Source of the DNA: JAWLGJ01 sp041685145
Lineage (GTDB): Bacteria; Pseudomonadota; Alphaproteobacteria; Rhodospirillales; Magnetospirillaceae
Length of the DNA: 41,503 bases
Direction: 5' to 3'
Assembly (NCBI GenBank): GCA_041685145.1
Contig: JAWLGJ010000028.1
Location: 1-41,503, forward strand
The notes beneath the pieces were generated by a model, which saw only the letters and a list, made by a program, of their open reading frames with translations, ran no database searches and had not been told where the DNA came from. The translations under genes were made by a program, and so were the position numbers. Numbering within the stretch: position 1 is the first letter of the stretch; the number at the start of each line of letters is the position of its first letter. Of this stretch, positions 33,146 to 41,503 are shown piece by piece.

Positions 33146-33817
33146 ATGCCCGAAACGCTCTCCGGGCCGCTGCGGCGTCCGGCATCGGGTGGGCCGGCGC
33201 GGCAACTGGTGGTGTTGTTGCACGGGGTGGGGGCGGACGGCAACGACCTCGTCGGCCTGGCGCCCCATCTCGCCCGCGCCCTGCCCGAGGCCGAGTTCCT
33301 GGCCCCCGACGCGCCCTTTCCATGCGACATGGCGCCGTTCGGGCGCCAGTGGTTCTCGTTGCAGGACCGCTCCGAGGCGGCCGTTTCCGAAGGCGTGCGC
33401 CGCGCGGCGCCGCTGCTGGACGCCTTTCTGGACGAGGCGCTGGCGGCCCGCGGCCTCGCCGACGACGACCTAGCGCTGCTGGGGTTCTCGCAGGGCACGA
33501 TGATGGCCCTGCATGTGGCGCTACGCCGGCCGCGGGCCTGCGCCGGGGTGGTGGGCTATTCCGGCCGTCTGGCCGGCGCCGACGCCCTGGCGGCGGAAAT
33601 CCGGGCGCGGCCGCCGGTGCTGCTGGTGCACGGGGCGGCCGACGAGGTGGTGCCGGCCAGCAGCCTGGAGGGCGCCGCCGCGGCGCTGCGGGCCGCCGGC
33701 GTGTCGGTGCGGACGGCGCTGCGGCCGGGCCTGGGGCACGCCATCGACGCCGAAGGGCTGGCCAGCGGCATCGCATTCCTGAGCGGCGCGCTGGGGCGCC
33801 GCGGCGGGCCGCCCTAA
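33146..33817 (+). CDS. phospholipase/carboxylesterase-family serine hydrolase
   Basis: A 223-residue alpha/beta-hydrolase of the acyl-protein thioesterase/carboxylesterase family. The nucleophile Ser115 is in GFSQG, the acid is Asp166 in HGAADEVVP, and His198 is in GLGHAID; the oxyanion segment is LLHGVGADGND. The substrate is unknown: family members hydrolyse short acyl esters or lysophospholipids. A good GGAGGAAA ribosome-binding site precedes ATG 33146. The gene is divergent from gluQ. Confidence 0.92.
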   Translation: MPETLSGPLRRPASGGPARQLVVLLHGVGADGNDLVGLAPHLARALPEAEFLAPDAPFPCDMAPFGRQWFSLQDRSEAAVSEGVRRAAPLLDAFLDEALAARGLADDDLALLGFSQGTMMALHVALRRPRACAGVVGYSGRLAGADALAAEIRARPPVLLVHGAADEVVPASSLEGAAAALRAAGVSVRTALRPGLGHAIDAEGLASGIAFLSGALGRRGGPP

Positions 33818-33830
33818 CCGAAATATTGCA

Positions 33831-33857
33831 TTGTCCTTGCGATGCCTGTGCTAAACT
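33831..33857 (+). promoter_or_regulatory. weak candidate promoter of the HNH gene
   Basis: TTGTCC (33831-33836) and TAAACT (33852-33857) flank a 15-bp spacer, shorter than the usual 16-18. It lies in the AT-richer gap after the esterase gene. Confidence 0.27.
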
Positions 33858-33897
33858 GCCACCACATCTTGTGAGCCTGTGGAGCGAGGTCGACGAC

Positions 33898-34458
33898 GTG
33901 CTGGCGCTCGACAACTGCCACGCCCTGGTTCTCAACGCGGACTTCCGTCCGCTCAGTTACTTCCCCCTGTCGCTGTGGCCGTGGCAGGAGGCGGTGAAGG
34001 CCGTTGTCGCCGACCGCGTCCATGTCGTCGCCGTCTATGACCGCCACATCCGCTCGCCGTCGGTGCGCATGGCGGTGCCCAGCGTCATCTCGCTGAAGGA
34101 ATACATGCCGGCCTCGCGCCGGCCGGCCTTCACGCGCTTCAACGTCTTCCTGCGCGACCGCTTCTCGTGCCAGTACTGCGGCCGCACCCAGCCATCGCAC
34201 GAACTCACCTTCGACCACGTCGTCCCCCGCTCGCGCGGCGGGCGCACCACCTGGGAGAACGTCGTCGCCGCCTGCGCGCCGTGCAATCTGACCAAGAGCA
34301 ACCGCCTGCCGCGCGAGGCGAAGATGTTCCCGCTCATACGCCCCTTCCGGCCGACGACGCAGCAGCTTCAGCAGCACGGTCGCCGATTCCCGCCGAACTA
34401 TCTCCACGAGAGTTGGCGGGATTTCCTGTATTGGGACGCGGAACTGGACCCGGTCTGA
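33898..34458 (+). CDS. HNH endonuclease-family protein
   Basis: A 186-residue protein with an HNH nuclease domain. A zinc knuckle is formed by Cys91/Cys94 and Cys126/Cys129. The catalytic residues are His107 in FDHV and Asn121 in ENVV, within LTFDHVVPRSRGG and ACAPCNLTKSN. The N-terminal half (VLNADFRPLSYFPLSLWPW) and the C-terminal RRFPPNYLHESWRDFLYWD are typical of a widespread, uncharacterised alphaproteobacterial HNH family. I chose GTG 33898 because GAGG lies 8 nt before it; GTG 33871 is an in-frame alternative without a ribosome-binding site. It does not adjoin a restriction or mobile-element gene. Confidence 0.87.
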   Translation: MLALDNCHALVLNADFRPLSYFPLSLWPWQEAVKAVVADRVHVVAVYDRHIRSPSVRMAVPSVISLKEYMPASRRPAFTRFNVFLRDRFSCQYCGRTQPSHELTFDHVVPRSRGGRTTWENVVAACAPCNLTKSNRLPREAKMFPLIRPFRPTTQQLQQHGRRFPPNYLHESWRDFLYWDAELDPV

Positions 34459-34538
34459 CTCCGGAGCACGATCCGCGTGCGGCGCTCTCTGAATTCGTCA
34501 CCCCAGCGGATGACGAACGGGTGGGAGGAGGCGGCCCG

Positions 34539-35045
34539 CTACGGATTTCGCCGGCGCAGGCGCAGCACCGCCGCCAGCGTCGCCGCGCCCAAGGCCAGCG
34601 CGGCCAGGACGTTGTAGCCGGCCATGCTGATACCGAACACCATCCAGGCCGGCTCGTCGCAGGGAACCACGCCCGGCGCCGCCATCTGCGCGCGCAGGTC
34701 GGTCACGCTCATCGGCCCGCCGGCGGCGGGGCCGGCGCTGCCGCAGGCGGTGGCGGCCTGCCACCAGTGCTGCTCGACACCGACGTGATAGAAGGCCAGC
34801 CCGGCTTCGCCCAGGAACACCACGCCCGCCACCGCCAGCAGGCCGAGGCGGAGCGCCCGCCCCAGCGTCGGCGCCATCGCCACCGCCCCCAGCAGGGCGG
34901 TGACGCCATAGGGCACACGCTGGTACAGGCACAGGATGCACGGCTCCAGCCCGAAGCCGAACTCGGCCACATAGGCGGCGGCCAGCATACCCAGGCTGGC
35001 GGCGAACACGCAGGAGGCGACAAGGCGGGAGGTCAGCGGCGGCAT
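34539..35045 (-). CDS. dsbB: disulfide bond formation protein DsbB
   Basis: A 168-residue inner-membrane protein with four hydrophobic segments. It has the redox pair Cys36/Cys39 in EPCILCLYQRVPYG, which passes electrons to quinone, and the second pair Cys101 and Cys129, which exchanges with DsbA. These are the four cysteines of canonical DsbB. The PW.VFG-like sequence before the last segment fits the family. ATG 35045 lies 10 nt after the stop of the YqaA-like gene, so the two are co-transcribed; the dsbA partner is elsewhere. Confidence 0.92.
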   Translation of the reverse strand: MPPLTSRLVASCVFAASLGMLAAAYVAEFGFGLEPCILCLYQRVPYGVTALLGAVAMAPTLGRALRLGLLAVAGVVFLGEAGLAFYHVGVEQHWWQAATACGSAGPAAGGPMSVTDLRAQMAAPGVVPCDEPAWMVFGISMAGYNVLAALALGAATLAAVLRLRRRNP

Positions 35046-35055
35046 GGCTGGAATT

Positions 35056-35634
35056 CTAGAACAGCCGCAGGGAAAGGAAACCGCCAATCAGCAGAATCAT
35101 CCCCACCGTCGTCACCATGCCCAGCCGCGCCTCGATGAAGGCCCGGATGGGGGGGCCAAACTTCCACAGCAGCAGCGCCTCCAGATAGAAGCGCGCCGCC
35201 CTGGCCACCAGCGCCGCCAGCACGAAGGTCGCCGGGTTGAGCTGGGTGACGCCGACGGTGATGGTGATGACCTTGAAGGGAAAGGGCGTCACCCCCGCGA
35301 ACAGCACCGCCCAGGCGCCATAGCTGTTGACCCAGGTGCGGAACGACTCGAAGTCCTCCTGCATGTGGTAGACGCCGATCAGCCACTGCCCGACGGTCTC
35401 GAACAGCGCATAGCCGATGGCGTAACCCAGCAGGCCGCCGGCCACCGAGGCCAGGGTGCAGACGGTCGCCAGGTAGAAGGCGCGCTGGGGCCGCTCGATG
35501 ACCATCGGCACCAGCATCACGTCGGGCGGGATCGGGAAGACCGAGCTTTCCACGAAGGAGACGCCCGCCAGCCATCCCACCGCGTGGCGGTGTCCGGCAA
35601 GGCGCATGGTGCGGTCGTAGAGGCGGCGGATCAT
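35056..35634 (-). CDS. YqaA/DedA-family (SNARE-associated) inner-membrane protein
   Basis: A 192-residue membrane protein with about five hydrophobic segments. The VESSVFPIPPDVML stretch (near residue 28) and the FAGVTPFPFKVITITVGV segment are the conserved re-entrant helices of the DedA superfamily, YqaA branch. Members are proposed lipid or proton-dependent transporters, often linked to envelope integrity. The chosen ATG 35634 opens a family-like N-terminus; the 21 residues before it in the open frame are Pro/Ala-rich. It is in the same transcription unit as dsbB. Confidence 0.88.
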   Translation of the reverse strand: MIRRLYDRTMRLAGHRHAVGWLAGVSFVESSVFPIPPDVMLVPMVIERPQRAFYLATVCTLASVAGGLLGYAIGYALFETVGQWLIGVYHMQEDFESFRTWVNSYGAWAVLFAGVTPFPFKVITITVGVTQLNPATFVLAALVARAARFYLEALLLWKFGPPIRAFIEARLGMVTTVGMILLIGGFLSLRLF

Positions 35635-35744
35635 CGGCGGCGACGCTCGTTCGGCGGGACGTGCGGCGGGTGTAGCAGGAAGGGGCGCGGGCGGCAACGC
35701 GCAAGCTATCGCAACGGCGGCGCGGCGCCCCTATTATGGGGCCC

Positions 35745-36620
35745 ATGCTGGACTACGACATGCCGCTGTACCGCCCACCGTCGGAGGGCGGCAACCTCAT
35801 CATCCAGGCCACCCTGGGCTGCAGCTTCAACCAGTGCAGCTTCTGCTCGATGTACCGCGACAAGCGCTATGTGGCGCGACCGTTGGCGGCGGTGCTGGCC
35901 GAGATCGATGCGGCGGCGCGGGCATGGCCCGACGCCCACCGCGTCTTCCTGGCCGACGGCGACGCCCTGGTGCTGCCCACCGAGCACCTGCTGGCCATCT
36001 GCGACCATCTGGCGCGGCGGTTTCCCGACCTGCAGCGGGTGTCGGCCTATGCCACGCCCATCGCGCTGTTGCGCAAGAGCCCCGAGGAACTGGCGCGGCT
36101 GAAGGCGGCGCGGCTGGGCCTGGTCTATCTGGGCATCGAATCGGGCGACCCGGAGATCCTGCGCCGGGTGGCCAAGGGGGCGACGCAGAAGAGCATGATC
36201 CGCGCCCTGAGCCGCGCCCGCGAGGCGGAGATCAAGGTCTCGGCGACGGTGGTCCTGGGGCTGGGCGGGGCGGAGCGGTGGCGCCGGCACATCGACGGCA
36301 CGGTGGCGGTGGTCAACGCCGCGCCGCCCAATTTCCTCTCCACCCTGCAACTTCGGCTCGACCCCCGCCAGCGGGCGGCGTTCCTGGCCCGCTTCGACGG
36401 CGCCTTCACCTGGATGGACGACGACGGGATGCTGGCTGAGTTGGAGCGGCTGGTGGCGGGGCTGGCGCCGCCGCGCCCGGTGATCTTCCGCTCCAACCAC
36501 GCCTCCAACGCCTTGCCGCTGAAGGGCACCCTGCCCAAGGACCGCGACCGCCTGCTGGCCGAGATCGCCGCCTCGCGCCGAACCGGCCGCCTGCGGCCGG
36601 CCTTCCTGCGGGGGTTCTAA
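35745..36620 (+). CDS. radical SAM protein of unknown specificity
   Basis: A 291-residue radical SAM enzyme. The 4Fe-4S motif is Cx3Cx2C (Cys26, Cys30, Cys33 in GCSFNQCSFCSMY). The barrel continues with FLADGDAL, an ESGDPEIL glycine-motif region and a TVVLGLGG block. The N-terminus MLDYDMPLYRPPSE fits relatives better than the alternative ATG nine nt upstream. No auxiliary cysteine cluster is present in the C-terminal half. The reaction cannot be inferred. TATTAT at 35732-35737 ends 7 nt before the ATG and could be a -10 of a nearly leaderless transcript. Confidence 0.87.
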   Translation: MLDYDMPLYRPPSEGGNLIIQATLGCSFNQCSFCSMYRDKRYVARPLAAVLAEIDAAARAWPDAHRVFLADGDALVLPTEHLLAICDHLARRFPDLQRVSAYATPIALLRKSPEELARLKAARLGLVYLGIESGDPEILRRVAKGATQKSMIRALSRAREAEIKVSATVVLGLGGAERWRRHIDGTVAVVNAAPPNFLSTLQLRLDPRQRAAFLARFDGAFTWMDDDGMLAELERLVAGLAPPRPVIFRSNHASNALPLKGTLPKDRDRLLAEIAASRRTGRLRPAFLRGF

Positions 36621-36645
36621 AGGCCGCGGGAAGGCCGGCACGCCG

Positions 36646-38544
36646 TCAGAACCGCGCCCGGAGCCCAGTGTAGAAATAGCGCCGGTCGGGGTCGCTGTGA
36701 TTCGACGAGGTGATGACGAAATTGTCCGGCTCGCGGCTGTCGAAGATGTTGTCGATGCCGGCGAACAGCGTCACCGTCTCGTTCAGCCGCCAGTCGAGGT
36801 GCACGTCGACGACCGTGTGGTCGGAGTTATAGGGGGGCGGCGTCGGGCGGCCGGGGTCGGAGGCGTAATAGTCCTGCAGCCGGCGGCCCCGCACGCTGAC
36901 GGACCAGGCGTCGGCGTCATAGTCGACGCCCAGGCGATAGGTCCATCGCGCCCGCTGCAGCAGCCGCGTGTCGGCGCGCTCGTCCCGCGCGTCGAGATAT
37001 TCGGCGCCGAAGCCGAGGCTCCAGCCCTCGGCCAGGTCCAGGCGCCCGGAAAACTCGACGCCCTGCAACAGCGCCTCGTCGACATTGTCGTAGCGGACGA
37101 CGGTGCGGCCCCCGACCACCGCGGCGGTGCGGACCGAGGTGATCAGGTTGCTGACGTCGGAGCGGTGCGCCACCAGTTCGGCGAAGCCGCGCGCGCCCGT
37201 GTAGCGCACGGCGGCCTCGTAGGTGCGTGAATCCTCGGCCTCCAGGTTGGGATTGCCCTGGATCAGAAAGGGGCCGCGCACGATCGAGATGTATTGCTCG
37301 GTCTGCGACGGGGCGCGGAAGGCGGTGCCGAAGCCGCCGCGCACCTGCCACGGCCCCGGCGTCCAGGCGATGGTGGCGCGGGGGTTGGTGGTGTGGCCGA
37401 AATCGCTGTAGTGGTCGTGGCGCACACCGGCGACGAGGCTGACGTCGGGGGCGAGCTCCCACTGGTCCTGCGCCAGCGCGAAGAGCACGTCGCGACGCTT
37501 GCTGTTCGTGTAGGTCGACACCTCCAGGTCATCGCGCTTCCAGCCGGCGCCGACGCTGGCCAGGTGCGAATCGCCCAGGCCGAAGGTGTATACGCCGTCG
37601 GCCTGGAGCTGGCGGAAATCGGTGGTCTCCGTCGTCGCCGCATCGCGCTTCGATTCGGCGTCGCTGTCGCCGTAGCCGGCGCGCAGGGACAGCTCCCCCG
37701 GCCCGACCCAGACGCCGTAGCCGCCCCCCAGGAACCAGCGCCGCTCGCGCTCGAAATTGGTGTAGGGGACGCCGAAGCGGTCCAGGCGCGTGCCCTCGTC
37801 GTCCTGGTCGAGGAATTCCACCGTCCAATCGACGTTGCCGCCATCGCCCACCGCCGCCTGGCCGCGATAGTTGATGAAGTCGTGGCGCAGGCGGTTGTAG
37901 TCGGTCTCCAGCCCCCGCTCGTTCTCGCGATAGGGCCCACGCAGCCGCCGTTCCACCGACAGCCGGTGGCCGTAATCGGGCGTGCCGAGTTCGTGGCTGG
38001 CGGCCATGTTGAGGGTGTCGCGCTGGCGGGTCTGGTCGGTGCCGGCCGTGACGGCGACGCGGGTGCCCGGCGCGGTGCCCGGCGCGCGGGTGATGACGTT
38101 GACGACGCCGCCCATCGCGTCCGAGCCGTACAGCGACGACAGCGGCCCGCGAACGATCTCGATGCGCTCGATGTCTTCAACGGCGGTGTGGTTGAGGTTG
38201 GCGGAGCCGTATTTGTTGGTGCGACGCTGGCCGTCGACGAGGATGAGCGTCTGGTTGTCGTTGAAGCCGCGCAGCCGCACCCGCGAACTGCTTCCCGAAC
38301 TGTCGGCCTGGACGCCGGTGGCGTATTTCAGCACCTCGACCGGCGAGTTGCCGGCGAAGCGGGAAATGGCCTCGTCGTCGATGACCTCGACGCTGGCCTG
38401 CACGTCCTCGACCGGCTGTTCGACCTGGGTGGCCGTCACCACCACGGCGCCCAGCCGCGCCGGCGGCGCCTCGTCGGCGGCGGCGCCGCCCGTCATGCCC
38501 AGCACCAGGGCCGCCACCGCGCACCCACGAACCGTCTGTCGCAT
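36646..38544 (-). CDS. TonB-dependent outer-membrane receptor, CirA/colicin-receptor type
   Basis: A 632-residue outer-membrane receptor. A signal peptide ends near residue 23 (GGAAA). A TonB-box-like AVVVTA follows, then a plug domain (about 35-150) with RLRGFNDNQTLILVDGQR and RIEIVRGPLSSLYGSDAMGGVVNVIT. The rest forms the 22-strand barrel and ends in Phe (ARF). Such receptors import siderophores, haem or other scarce ligands with energy from TonB-ExbBD. The CirA-like label rests on the plug sequence; the ligand is unknown. ATG 38544 follows GGGAGCGG. Upstream is a leader with two stem-loops and a double palindrome. No TonB or ABC partner lies beside it. Confidence 0.9.
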   Translation of the reverse strand: MRQTVRGCAVAALVLGMTGGAAADEAPPARLGAVVVTATQVEQPVEDVQASVEVIDDEAISRFAGNSPVEVLKYATGVQADSSGSSSRVRLRGFNDNQTLILVDGQRRTNKYGSANLNHTAVEDIERIEIVRGPLSSLYGSDAMGGVVNVITRAPGTAPGTRVAVTAGTDQTRQRDTLNMAASHELGTPDYGHRLSVERRLRGPYRENERGLETDYNRLRHDFINYRGQAAVGDGGNVDWTVEFLDQDDEGTRLDRFGVPYTNFERERRWFLGGGYGVWVGPGELSLRAGYGDSDAESKRDAATTETTDFRQLQADGVYTFGLGDSHLASVGAGWKRDDLEVSTYTNSKRRDVLFALAQDQWELAPDVSLVAGVRHDHYSDFGHTTNPRATIAWTPGPWQVRGGFGTAFRAPSQTEQYISIVRGPFLIQGNPNLEAEDSRTYEAAVRYTGARGFAELVAHRSDVSNLITSVRTAAVVGGRTVVRYDNVDEALLQGVEFSGRLDLAEGWSLGFGAEYLDARDERADTRLLQRARWTYRLGVDYDADAWSVSVRGRRLQDYYASDPGRPTPPPYNSDHTVVDVHLDWRLNETVTLFAGIDNIFDSREPDNFVITSSNHSDPDRRYFYTGLRARF

Positions 38545-38570
38545 TTCCGCTCCCCCCAAATGACCATCGC

Positions 38571-38589
38571 CCGGGGCACGACGCCCCGG
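38571..38589 (-). repeat. perfect 7-bp stem-loop in the TonB receptor leader
   Basis: CCGGGGC, loop of five, GCCCCGG. On the minus strand it ends 26 nt before ATG 38544, just upstream of the ribosome-binding site, where it could influence translation or message stability. A second, five-pair stem-loop lies at 38609-38624. Confidence 0.5.
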
Positions 38590-38674
38590 CGGCGGCCGTC
38601 GCACGCAAGCCCCATGCCAGGGGCAAACCCACCAAAGGCGGCGGGATTGGGGGCGAGGCCCGGTGGACGGGTGT

Positions 38675-38705
38675 GGCATATGCCGCAGCCGTCGCGGCAT
38701 ATGCC
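38675..38705. promoter_or_regulatory. two identical 10-bp palindromes 21 bp apart: probable operator
   Basis: GGCATATGCC occurs at 38675-38684 and 38696-38705, centre to centre 21 bp, or two helical turns. The wider sequence is also an inverted repeat: GGCATATGCCGC, seven-nt spacer, GCGGCATATGCC, all 12 pairs perfect. It lies 131 bp upstream of the TonB receptor start. Dimeric repressors commonly bind such paired sites; the protein is unknown. It could alternatively act as an RNA hairpin. Confidence 0.55.
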
Positions 38706-38862
38706 CCGGAATCCCGCGAAGGGCGATGGTCGGGGAAAGGGCTCCGCCCCCGCGCCCCGAGGCGTGGCGACGGCCGAACCATCCGCACGCGACATGGGTT
38801 CGGCTCCGTCGGGGAACGGCGCGTTGGGGCGCGGCTTCGCGCGCGAGAGGCAGGTGAAGGGT

Positions 38863-38886
38863 GCCCCCGCCGGGATCGGCGGGGGC
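38863..38886 (-). terminator. terminator hairpin of the atp operon
   Basis: GCCCCCGCCG, loop of four, CGGCGGGGGC: a perfect ten-pair GC stem beginning 5 nt beyond the atpC stop codon. The following bases on the minus strand (ACCCTTCACC) do not form a real T-tract, so the stem itself must do most of the work, as is common in GC-rich genomes. Confidence 0.65.
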
Positions 38887-38891
38887 GAGGC

Positions 38892-39314
38892 TCAGTGCGC
38901 CTGGCGGTCGCGGTCGTCGAGGGCCTGTTTCATCGCCTGGGCGATGGCGAGGCGGCGTTCGGCCTGCGCCACGGCGGCGGCGTCGGCGGCCTCCTCGACC
39001 GCCTCCTTGGCGTCGCGCAGGCGCGCCTCGACGGCGGCGAGGTCAAGGTCGTCCACCGGCACCGCCTCCTCGGCGAGCACGACGCAGTGCTCGGGGTTGA
39101 CCTCGGCGAAGCCGCCGGCGACGAAGATGCGTTTCTGCACTGCCCCGGCGCGGTAGATGTCGATGACGCCGGGCCGGACGGTGGTGATCATCGGCGCGTG
39201 CTGGGGCATGGCGCCGAAGTCGCCTTCCGTGCCCGGAACCACCGCCATCTCCACCTTCTCGGAGACGAGCAGCTTCTCCGGGGAGACCAGTTCGAAATCG
39301 AGCGTTTCCGCCAT
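38892..39314 (-). CDS. atpC: ATP synthase F1 epsilon subunit
   Basis: A 140-residue subunit of the F1 central stalk that inhibits ATP hydrolysis and helps couple rotation. The N-terminal beta-sandwich has the typical PEKLLVSEKVEMAVVPG and GDFGAMPQHAPMIT segments; the C-terminal helical hairpin (about 88-136) is Ala/Glu/Arg-rich. It is the last gene of the F1 operon; 13 bp separate it from atpD, and a strong hairpin follows. Confidence 0.97.
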   Translation of the reverse strand: MAETLDFELVSPEKLLVSEKVEMAVVPGTEGDFGAMPQHAPMITTVRPGVIDIYRAGAVQKRIFVAGGFAEVNPEHCVVLAEEAVPVDDLDLAAVEARLRDAKEAVEEAADAAAVAQAERRLAIAQAMKQALDDRDRQAH

Positions 39315-39327
39315 GTCCCCGTCCCGC

Positions 39328-40752
<1,425 letters not shown>

Positions 40753-40772
40753 CGCGTGCTCCTGACTGACCT

Positions 40773-41503
40773 CTAGAGCGCCTCGGCGCCCGAAATGATC
40801 TCGATGAGTTCCTTGGTGATCATGGCCTGGCGGGTGCGGTTGTAGCGCAGCGTCAGGCCGTCGAGCATGTCGCCGGCGTTGCGGGTGGCGTTGTCCATTG
40901 CCGTCATCCGCGCCCCCTGCTCGGAGGCGGCGCTTTCCAGCAGCGCCCGGTACACCTGCACCGCAAGATTGCGCGGCAGCAGTTCCGTAAGGATGTCCTC
41001 TTCCGAGGGCTCGTACTCATAGATGGCGCCGCCGTCGGCCGCCACGCCGCCCGCCGCGCCCTCTTCGGCCTCGGGGACCGGGAAGGGGATGAGCTGCTGG
41101 AAGGTGACGACTTGGCTGATCGCCGACTTGAAGCGGTTGTAGAGGATGGTGCAGACGTCAAACTCGCCGGCCTCGAACAGGGCCGTGACCTTCCGCGCCA
41201 CCTGGTCGGCCTCCCCGAAGGCGACGCCCCGCCGGCCGATGCCCTCCAGCGCCTCGACGAACAGATGGCCGTGCTCGCGCTTCATGACGTCGCGGCCCTT
41301 GCGCCCGACCATCAGCAGCTTGACGGTCTTGCCGGCGCGCTGCAACTCGTTCACCCGCAGCCGCGCGGCGCGGACGATGTTGGAGTTGAAGCCTCCGCAC
41401 AGCCCGCGATCGGCGGTGACCACGACGACAAGATGCACCTCGTCCTTGCCGGTGCCGGCCAGCAGAGGCGGCGCGCCGGCCTGCCCGGCGACGGCGCCGG
41501 CGA
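40773..41503 (-). CDS. atpG: ATP synthase F1 gamma subunit, 5' end beyond the window
   Basis: The gamma subunit forms the rotor shaft. The visible part includes TADRGLCGGFNSNIVRAA near its N-terminal third and the conserved C-terminal helix with MDNATRNAGDML and NRTRQAMITKELIEIISGAEAL. The open frame continues to the edge of the window, so a start seen at 41438 (GTG) is internal; roughly the first 70 residues are missing. A Gly/Ala/Glu insert around AEEGAAGGVAAD is a species-level variation in a known variable region. Confidence 0.97.
   Translation of the reverse strand, partial: AGAVAGQAGAPPLLAGTGKDEVHLVVVVTADRGLCGGFNSNIVRAARLRVNELQRAGKTVKLLMVGRKGRDVMKREHGHLFVEALEGIGRRGVAFGEADQVARKVTALFEAGEFDVCTILYNRFKSAISQVVTFQQLIPFPVPEAEEGAAGGVAADGGAIYEYEPSEEDILTELLPRNLAVQVYRALLESAASEQGARMTAMDNATRNAGDMLDGLTLRYNRTRQAMITKELIEIISGAEAL

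Larger units (their letters stand above)
38545..38891. other. 347-bp non-coding region between the TonB receptor and the atp operon
   Basis: No convincing gene lies here; the short frames crossing it have GC-driven composition and no family features. It holds, in map order, a leader hairpin (38571-38589), a second short stem-loop (GCCCC at 38609-38613 pairing with GGGGC at 38620-38624), the paired palindromes (38675-38705) and the atp terminator (38863-38886). The stretch 38706-38862 shows only minor self-complementarity. I found no cobalamin-riboswitch core, although TonB receptors often have one. Confidence 0.75.

Noticed and set aside
32380..33897. Long upstream extension of the HNH frame
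   Set aside because: It runs over gluQ and the esterase in the wrong frame or strand. The protein-like part starts only at 33871 or 33898.
38545..38700. Cobalamin riboswitch upstream of the TonB receptor
   Set aside because: I looked for the B12-box and the GCCACTG-type core on the minus strand and found neither.
38493..38795. Small minus-strand frame with a CxxCH (CGICH) motif over the double palindrome
   Set aside because: The Cys codons come from the repeated TGC of the palindromes. There is no signal peptide, ribosome-binding site or haem-protein fold, so a cytochrome is not supported.

Overview
This window looks like a housekeeping-rich stretch of chromosome from a very GC-rich alphaproteobacterium. 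A Rhodospirillales-type organism is my best guess, resting on gene content and order: ileS-lspA-DUF3035 lipoprotein-M16-M16, msbA-lpxK-LpxL-like, DUF1178, UbiD and an F1 operon ending atpG-atpD-atpC. The lipid A genes (msbA, lpxK, LpxL-like), a TonB receptor and a BamF-like lipoprotein show a Gram-negative envelope. I see no tRNA, rRNA, CRISPR array, insertion sequence or prophage.

Layout. 1-1371 (minus): a small helical protein, then mutL, cut off by the window edge. 1501-3896 (plus): two paralogous pseudopilin-like proteins behind a near-consensus promoter. 3904-4998 (minus): an unrecognised 364-residue protein. 5084-7974: DUF1178 protein, GH13 alpha-glucosidase and an EamA transporter, the last two overlapping tail to tail. 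8101-8535: an (R)-enoyl-CoA hydratase-like MaoC protein. 8674-16467 (plus): a tightly packed run ribF, ileS, lspA, DUF3035 lipoprotein and two M16 peptidase-family genes, one catalytic and one lacking the zinc motif. 16548-20256 (plus): msbA, lpxK, LpxL-like acyltransferase. 20319-23213 (plus): ubiD and pmbA/tldE. 23220-29760 (minus): tadA, an AhpD-like protein, a branched-chain amino acid type ABC transporter (binding protein, livH, livM, livG, livF) and a diacylglycerol-kinase-family gene. 29844-31897 (plus): class I glutamine amidotransferase, RsuA/RluB-type pseudouridine synthase and rsmD. 31825-33105 (minus): cytochrome c and GluQ-RS. 33146-34458 (plus): serine esterase and HNH protein. 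34539-35634 (minus): YqaA-like membrane protein and DsbB. 35745-36620 (plus): radical SAM protein. 36646-38544 (minus): TonB-dependent receptor. 38892-41503 (minus): atpG (partial), atpD, atpC.

How the parts fit. LspA processes lipoproteins, and its downstream neighbour encodes one. MsbA, LpxK and the LpxL-like enzyme act in lipid A assembly and export. DsbB reoxidises DsbA. The liv genes form a complete importer. The pseudopilin pair has no secretion ATPase, platform protein or secretin in view, so it is either an orphan or serves machinery encoded elsewhere.

The observations most worth a second look are the pseudopilin pair with a large extra C-terminal domain, a pair of identical GGCATATGCC palindromes 21 bp apart upstream of the TonB receptor, and an RsmD whose catalytic DPPY motif reads HPPH. 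Coordinates come from reading frames and start signals. Functions rest on motif recognition without database searches.
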